A DNA stretch of 51,000 nt from Adiantum capillus-veneris. Its lineage: Eukaryota; Streptophyta; Polypodiopsida; Polypodiales; Pteridaceae. The position numbers and the translations under genes were made by a program. Position 1 is the stretch's first letter, and the number at the start of each line of letters is the position of its first letter. A model generated the notes under the pieces. It saw nothing but the letters and a program-made list of their open reading frames with translations, was not told the DNA's origin and searched no databases. Shown piece by piece: positions 46,327 through 51,000 of this stretch. Where the stretch lies: the NCBI GenBank assembly GCA_014529385.2, contig CM043944.1, positions 72,349,884-72,400,883 of the forward strand, in the 5' to 3' direction.

Positions 46327-48189
46327 TAATGTATCAAGAAGGGCCATCTATTGTTGTCATTGATCATCCCAGGAAAGTACAAAGCAAAGAACATGGACTT
46401 CTATCTGGCACCACTTATGAAAGAGCTCCAAATCTTATGGATAGGAATCAATGTGGTTGATATGTCCCAACCAATTGGACGATGGAATGTACATGTGCAA
46501 GGCATTCTCATGTGGACCATGCACGATTGGCCAAGCTTTGGTGATTGCTCAAGAATGTTCCTTTGTAACCCTCACACACATGTGATTCCTGGATATGAAA
46601 ACACTTTTATATTTTAATTTTGTGATGTTTCGGGCTTGAGTTACTCGGAAAATCATGCATGTCCAAAATGTGGTCCTCGACTTGGCTTCCACCGCTCTGA
46701 GCATTTGAGCAAGACAGTTTACGAGGAGCATGGTAGATTTTTTCCTGAAGGACATGAGCTACGTGGACCAAACATATGCAAACATGACATGCATCCACTG
46801 AAAGCGAGAGATTGGAAAAACATGTGGTTGTAGAGGGGAGTTTGGATGCCACCTGGAATGAAAAGACTTTCTATTTTCCATGAACTTCGATATTGGAGTG
46901 AACTACTGATTAATCATTTTCTCGATCCATTGCACACCTTCAAGAATGTGGGGGAGATCATATGGAAAACCATCACAAGAAAAAGGGAGAGCAAGGCCCA
47001 AAGAGATGACCTGCAGGCTGTGGGTTGAATGCTAGAGATGTGGCCTCGACTTAAACCCAATGGAAAGTTTGCTATACCAAAAGGTCCATGGGTTTTGAAT
47101 CGTGTACAAGAGCAACAAGTGAAGAAGACTATATATTCATTCAAGAATCCCACAGGGTGCATGCGATGTTTGAAAACGGCTTCTACAAGAGATGACAATC
47201 TCAGTGGTCTTACGTCCCACGATTGGCACAAATTTTTACAGTTCATCTTACCAATTTCCATAAAGGGTTGTTTGGCAGATGACATTAGAAGAACAATATA
47301 CAAAAGCACTGAGTTGGTACGTTGGATCAGTTCAAAAGAGATAAGATAAGACAACATCGATGCAGCACGCTTAAATGCTATTGAAGCGGTGTGCATGGTG
47401 GAGAAGTACTTTCCAACAAACATTTTTACCATCAAAATTCATGTACTTGTGCATGTGGCCGATGACGTTGCAGTTGCTGGGGTGGTCCATAGCAGATGGA
47501 TGTTCTTCTTAAGGAGATTTATGAAGACTTTAAAGGGGTTTGTTCATCAAAGGGCTCACCCTAGGGTAGCATGGATGAAGGATGGCTTGTACAAGAGTCT
47601 CTTGTCCTCATCAGTAAATTTTTGGTCTCAATTGATCCAGAGATGCCCCGAATGTGGACTACTGAGGTCAACGTCAAGGTGACAGTGGACAAGCCGCAGG
47701 GACAAGGCATTGTTAGGAAGATGGACATCACAATGCGAGAAAAGGTTATGAGATTTTTCCTTCTCAACTCAGACATCATGCAAAAGTGGCTAGAGAGGTA
47801 CAAAGTGAAAAAGCAACAATGCTTGGCAGATCGGCTGCAATTTAAGTGCGCCCGTGCCACTAGAAACCTTCCTTTTCCAAATCATCTTCAAAAATTGCCT
47901 GACTTTCCAACTGAGCGGAGGTTAGATGTGACAATTTCAAAGGCAAAGAGGAATGGAGTGTTGATTACTGAAGAGGAAGAGGAGATGTCAAGGGGTTGCG
48001 ATTGGCATGTAAATTTTCACAACTTCCTTTTCAAGCTCCACATGATCACATGATCACATTGCTTTAATAACTTTTAGTCTGTTTCAATTTTGTGACTCCA
48101 GTATCACAAATATGGAGCTTTGTGGTCACATGGGAAACACTTCAGAGTGCAATAGATCGATGAACAAAGGGTCACTTTCGGCAGTGGTG

Positions 48190-48545
48190 TTAGAGAAAGC
48201 TTCATCCAAGAAAGTAGGATTAGTGCCAAGAACGAGAACACAGTGACTAGCCAACTTGAATACTTTGGCTACATCCGAGACATCTTGAAGATTAGCTTTA
48301 GAAAGTTTGATATGTTTATCTTTGATGTCAAGTGGTTCAAAGTTATTACCAGTGGCCCTAATGCAACTATGCAAAAGACAAGAGTGAATTGATTCAAGTG
48401 AACTCTAGGCGGGTGTGGACAGATGCACGGGATACATTCATACTTCCGCAGCATTGTGAACAAGTTGTGTTCACACACGATCCACTATGGACAAAAAATG
48501 ATGAGAATGATCTGTCTAAACCCTGCTGGCTCTATGTCGTTCCAG
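48190..48545 (+). pseudogene. DUF4216-like region of the CACTA element
   Basis: Frame segments read SQLEYFGYIRDILKISFRKF, then FIFDVKWFKV, and in another frame RVWTDARDTFILPQHCEQVVF, then THDPLWTKN and SKPCWLYVVP. These match the YYG...I, FkCdW and PFvlasqaeqVFYv..DP patterns of DUF4216, found C-terminal to plant TNP2. The function of DUF4216 is unknown. A frameshift and stops lie between the two halves (about 48370-48410). An acidic Glu/Asp-rich open frame (48578-48811) follows and is typical of the end of this gene. Confidence 0.7.
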
Positions 48546-48995
48546 TTGCTCTATAGAGCGAGCAATTATGTGAAGGATTGGATGTTGAGGTCAAAGAGGT
48601 GATTCATGAACAAAGCGCAGGACTGACGAAAACTTTAAGTTTAGATTTTGAGGTGGATGTCAGCAGTGAGCAATTTTCTGAACCTAGAGAGGAGATGTCA
48701 AACACTGAAGCTGATGAGGAGAGCGACAAAGAAGTAGAGTTCAATGACGAAGATGTAGAAGTACAGATTGAGATAGACATATTTGGTGCATCACATCTCA
48801 TAGAAGAATAAGAGATTAACTAAAGATTTTTTCTAGGAACTCTTTTGAGAAACTCTTTTTATTAGTTTACAATACACTTTAGATTCATTCATTTGTGTTG
48901 CAGCTTCATTTACTTGTTATTTGTATTGATTAAGCGTTTCTTTTGTAAACTAACGTATTTTGTGGGTGTTATTTGTGTATGATTAGCCATGGCCG

Positions 48996-49349
48996 ATGGC
49001 GATGAGACATACTCTCCTAGTTTTAGTTTCTTGTCACTCCGGTCGGCATGTCACTCGAGTAGATGGGCTTGTTTTTGTCTCAGTTCACACCAAAGCGGAT
49101 CGCGATGGCACAACACCTTTGGGCAGTAGGTTCCTTAGACCTACTACGGTCGACCCTATGCCCGGGACTAGTGTGGTGTCTACACCAAGAGTCCCGACAC
49201 CTCAATCGAGTGTGCCCCCTATCCCTAGGACTCGTGTGCCCCCTACATCGATGGGTGGTTCATCCTCGAGACAAGGTAGGCATCGTTATGGTGGCGGTGG
49301 TTGTTGTGGTAGTGGTTCTACAAATGCATCCACACCATCGAGAGAGTGA
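48996..49349 (+). pseudogene. Proline-rich N-terminal part of CACTA second gene
   Basis: 117-codon frame. Residues 55-95 are a Pro/Ser/Thr-rich linker with repeated RVP/TPxSSVPPIP/RVPP units, then MGGSSSRQG and a Gly-rich stretch. Position downstream of the transposase and the low-complexity Pro tract fit the DNA-binding accessory gene of CACTA elements, but no DNA-binding motif is visible. The start codon is uncertain. Confidence 0.4.
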
Positions 49350-49499
49350 CCACCACTCTCTTTAGTAGATATTTCATTGATTGGCACACCACATACACCT
49401 TGGGGATCACACGAGCATGATCGTAGAAAGGTGTACAAGAGCAGGGATGGGGCTGTTATGGCGGATAGGGTCGGATAGGCCATGTGACAGAGGATTCGA

Positions 49500-50062
49500 C
49501 AGCTCTGTACAATTCAATTTGGTCACTTTGTGATGGAGGTTTGGGATAATCTCGATCATGAAAGAAAGAATTACATCATCAAGGCAATTCACAAATGAGT
49601 ACATGGCGGCAGAGGGGTATGATCCAGTCTCGAATCCCTGGATTTTGAGTGTGGTGAAGGCCACAATGTCACACTGTCGGTTAGAGGCGAGAGACACGTA
49701 CAATGCCAACAGTTCAAAGCCAATATGGTTGGATGCAGAGGAGTGGTCAGGGATTGCACGAGAGACACAAGACAATCCTGAGAGATTTTAATAGTAGAGA
49801 GATGTAGCCAGAGCACGTTTGGAGCGTGGTGGAGCCTCACATCTTGGGAGTGGAGGCTATGACACGTTTCGACATGAGTTTGTAAGTATTATACGTATGC
49901 TTTAAATTATTGATAATATATATGCTATTTGAAGATTTATCGCATGATTAAATCATAATTCTGCAGGAAGTTGCCGTGAAGTGCCTTCCGACACGCCGAG
50001 AGGAGAAGTATGGGTACCAACATGGACTTGTGGCCCTTCTGACCCACCTATAGGAGGAGGGA
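49500..50062 (+). pseudogene. CACTA second-gene continuation, with intron
   Basis: Frames read FGHFVMEVWDNLDHERKNYI near 49520, ATMSHCRLEARDTYNANSSK and EEWSGIARETQDNPERF near 49660-49790, then GGYDTFRHEF. A GT-AG intron follows (49882-49966, donor GTAAGT, acceptor TTCTGCAG, 85 bp), then EVAVKCLPTRREEKYGYQ and LVALLTHL in frame. The pattern (Arg-Asn-Ser-Ser-Lys, then a short helix) recalls Transposase_24-type accessory proteins, but weakly. Stops at 49590, 49789 and 50053 break it. Confidence 0.45.
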
Positions 50063-50680
50063 GAGGAAGTAGACTAGGAGGCATTACCATGAGGGTCTTC
50101 TTGATGCAATTTTACCCAGTCATCTTTATACAGTCTTCTTGATACAATCTTTTTTGTAGTTGTGGTCTTCTTGATATAGATTGTTTGATGTGTATAGATT
50201 TATAGTCTTTATGTTTATTGTTTACGGTATGGCACAAATGTTATGGTTAGGGTTTGGCAATCAAGTTAAGGTTATGGTTTTGCTTTGATGGTATGGCAAT
50301 CATATGATGCTTATGGATATGGTTATGGTTATGGTTGTGCAATGATGGTATGGCTGTTATGGTTATAGTATGACAAGCAAGTTATGGTGATGGTTATGGT
50401 ATGGAAAATGGGTTATGTTTATGGTTTTGTAGTTTTTGACTCATGTTTTAATTATGGTTATAAATCTTTATGCCGTTATGCCATGATCAAGCTTTTGATT
50501 TTGTGGTTATGTTATTCTTACAATTCTGCTAATTGCCATACACTCGCTCTTTCGCGTCAGCTTGTAGATGGAGTGGGGTTGCTTGTGCATTCCTCCTTTG
50601 GGTAGAGAAGGATGTTTTATTTTGTTGCAGTACATTCAACATTAGTTCCCAGCCCTCTCTACCCAAAAACAATTTGCACG
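50063..50680. other. No gene; ATGGTT/TATGG-rich minisatellite at 50220-50470
   Basis: Imperfect repeats of TTATGGTTATGG with GTATGGCAATCA variants. A loose inverted pair, CTTTGGGTAGAGAAGG (50598) and CCCTCTCTACCCAAAAAC (50652-50669), lies just right of it. Confidence 0.6.
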
Positions 50681-50699
50681 TTTGGTCATCGGTACAGAG

Positions 50700-50935
50700 T
50701 ACGGTATAGGCGTCAGTATACACTTTGAAAGAAGTGTTGAAATATGCTATAGAATTACCAACACATATGCAAATTCTTGTTTAGACGCTTATTTCATAGG
50801 ATATTCCGACACCACATATACCGATGCTTATACCGTCAACGCGAGACCGAAATCTTTTCCGATGCCTATTTCAACGCTTTTTAGTTTTAAAACTAACTTT
50901 GTCTCGTCGATATCTACATCGTTTTTTGCATGATG
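50700..50935. repeat. Scattered CGATGCYTAT-like motifs, possible CACTA subterminal repeats
   Basis: ACGCTTATTTC (near 50788), CCGATGCTTATACC (50820), CCGATGCCTATTTC (50859) and, inverted, GGCGTCAGTATAC (50709). Clusters of 10-12-bp motifs near the ends are typical binding sites of CACTA accessory proteins; the end itself is not in the window. Confidence 0.35.
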
Positions 50936-51000
50936 TGCTGTAGTATATTATAGAGGGAACTCAAGGATATATCTAAAGTATCTTCACATACAAGCTCAAT

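Larger units (their letters stand above)
45304..48053 (+). pseudogene. CACTA TNP2-type transposase
   Basis: Exon piece to 45388 (LHSIYGWSDASATELF), then an 87-bp GT-AG intron (45389-45475), then LLNEKILPEGN. Next come the family motifs KIHACPNDCILC, an IPAKVL region, FGMAMDGVNPF, STWPICLVNYNLPPW, then LSLIIPGKYKAKNMDFYLAPL, LMWTMHDWPSFGD, HACPKCG, SHDWHKFLQFILPISIKG, HVLVHVADDVAVAGVVHSRW and MKTLKGFVHQRAHPR. These cover Transposase_21 and the DUF4218-like region in order. The enzyme would cut at the CACTA ends. Lesions are stops at PTH*AAKK (45529), TE*KF, EP*CIR, WL*RGV, AVG*ML and EIR*DN, a frameshift near 47575, and a 326-bp MITE splitting the gene at 46001. Several stops are TGA where Arg CGA is likely, the footprint of CpG methylation decay. 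Confidence 0.85.
45251..50999 (+). mobile_element. Decayed CACTA (En/Spm) DNA transposon, partial
   Basis: Order on the plus strand: TNP2/Transposase_21 gene remains (45300-48053), DUF4216-like region (48190-48545), acidic tail (48578-48811), proline-rich second gene (48996-49350), a further spliced gene fragment (49500-50060), then repeats to the window end. This order is the usual one for plant CACTA elements. The CACTA terminal repeats are not visible; the left end is cut by the Gypsy-like element and the right end lies beyond 51000. Confidence 0.75.

Overview
This is a repeat-dominated stretch of a land-plant nuclear genome. The evidence is GT-AG introns, Copia, Gypsy, LINE and CACTA (TNP2-type) remains, short-LTR retroelements primed by initiator tRNA-Met, and very long (CT)n/(CA)n microsatellites. 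I cannot name the species. Only one gene looks like an ordinary host gene: a secreted PLAT/LH2-like protein in two exons at 1036-1840, with a TATA box and duplicated G-boxes upstream.

The main result is a family of short-LTR retroelements. Members have LTRs of 142-191 bp with TGTTG...CAACA ends, a primer binding site (PBS) of the type TGGTATCAGAG, a polypurine tract GAG(T/C)GGGGG and 5-bp target-site duplications (TSDs). E1 (5071-18932, +, TSD GAACT) is 13.9 kb long with LTRs of only about 185 bp. E2 (16257-18317, +, TSD ATTGC) is a 2.06-kb non-coding TRIM/SMART-like element nested inside E1. E3 (36043-37807, -, TSD CGTAT/TGTAT) is 1.77 kb and shares internal sequence with E1. E5 (39120-39192, TSD ACAAG) is a 73-bp perfect palindrome made of two facing copies of a family LTR end. 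E4 (21785-35761, -) is a damaged Copia element with the same kind of LTR, PBS and polypurine tract, and is the natural candidate for an autonomous relative.

E1 carries cargo. On its minus strand lies a 16-exon gene (6131-9683) with an N-terminal SAM-like domain. I rebuilt it exon by exon; nearly all exons are in phase 0 with good splice sites, and there is one 1-nt deletion. Because the gene is antisense to E1, its introns would not be spliced from an E1 transcript. E1 also holds a hAT-type MITE (11550-11768) and one copy of a transposase-like gene (12237-13463). A second, longer copy of that gene lies at 27414-29569, inside the Copia region.

Layout: 1-1840 PLAT gene; 1841-5065 low-complexity sequence and a Gypsy fragment; 5071-18932 E1 with nested elements; 18938-21784 no recognised gene; 21785-35761 Copia E4, interrupted by a 5.2-kb foreign block and, in its 5' LTR, by a LINE with a long open ORF2; 36043-37807 E3; 37980-38930 minisatellites; 39120-39192 hairpin E5; about 40111-45250 a Gypsy-like element with gag and protease but no reverse transcriptase; 45251-51000 a decayed CACTA element (TNP2 transposase, DUF4216-like region, proline-rich second gene) hit by a 326-bp MITE.
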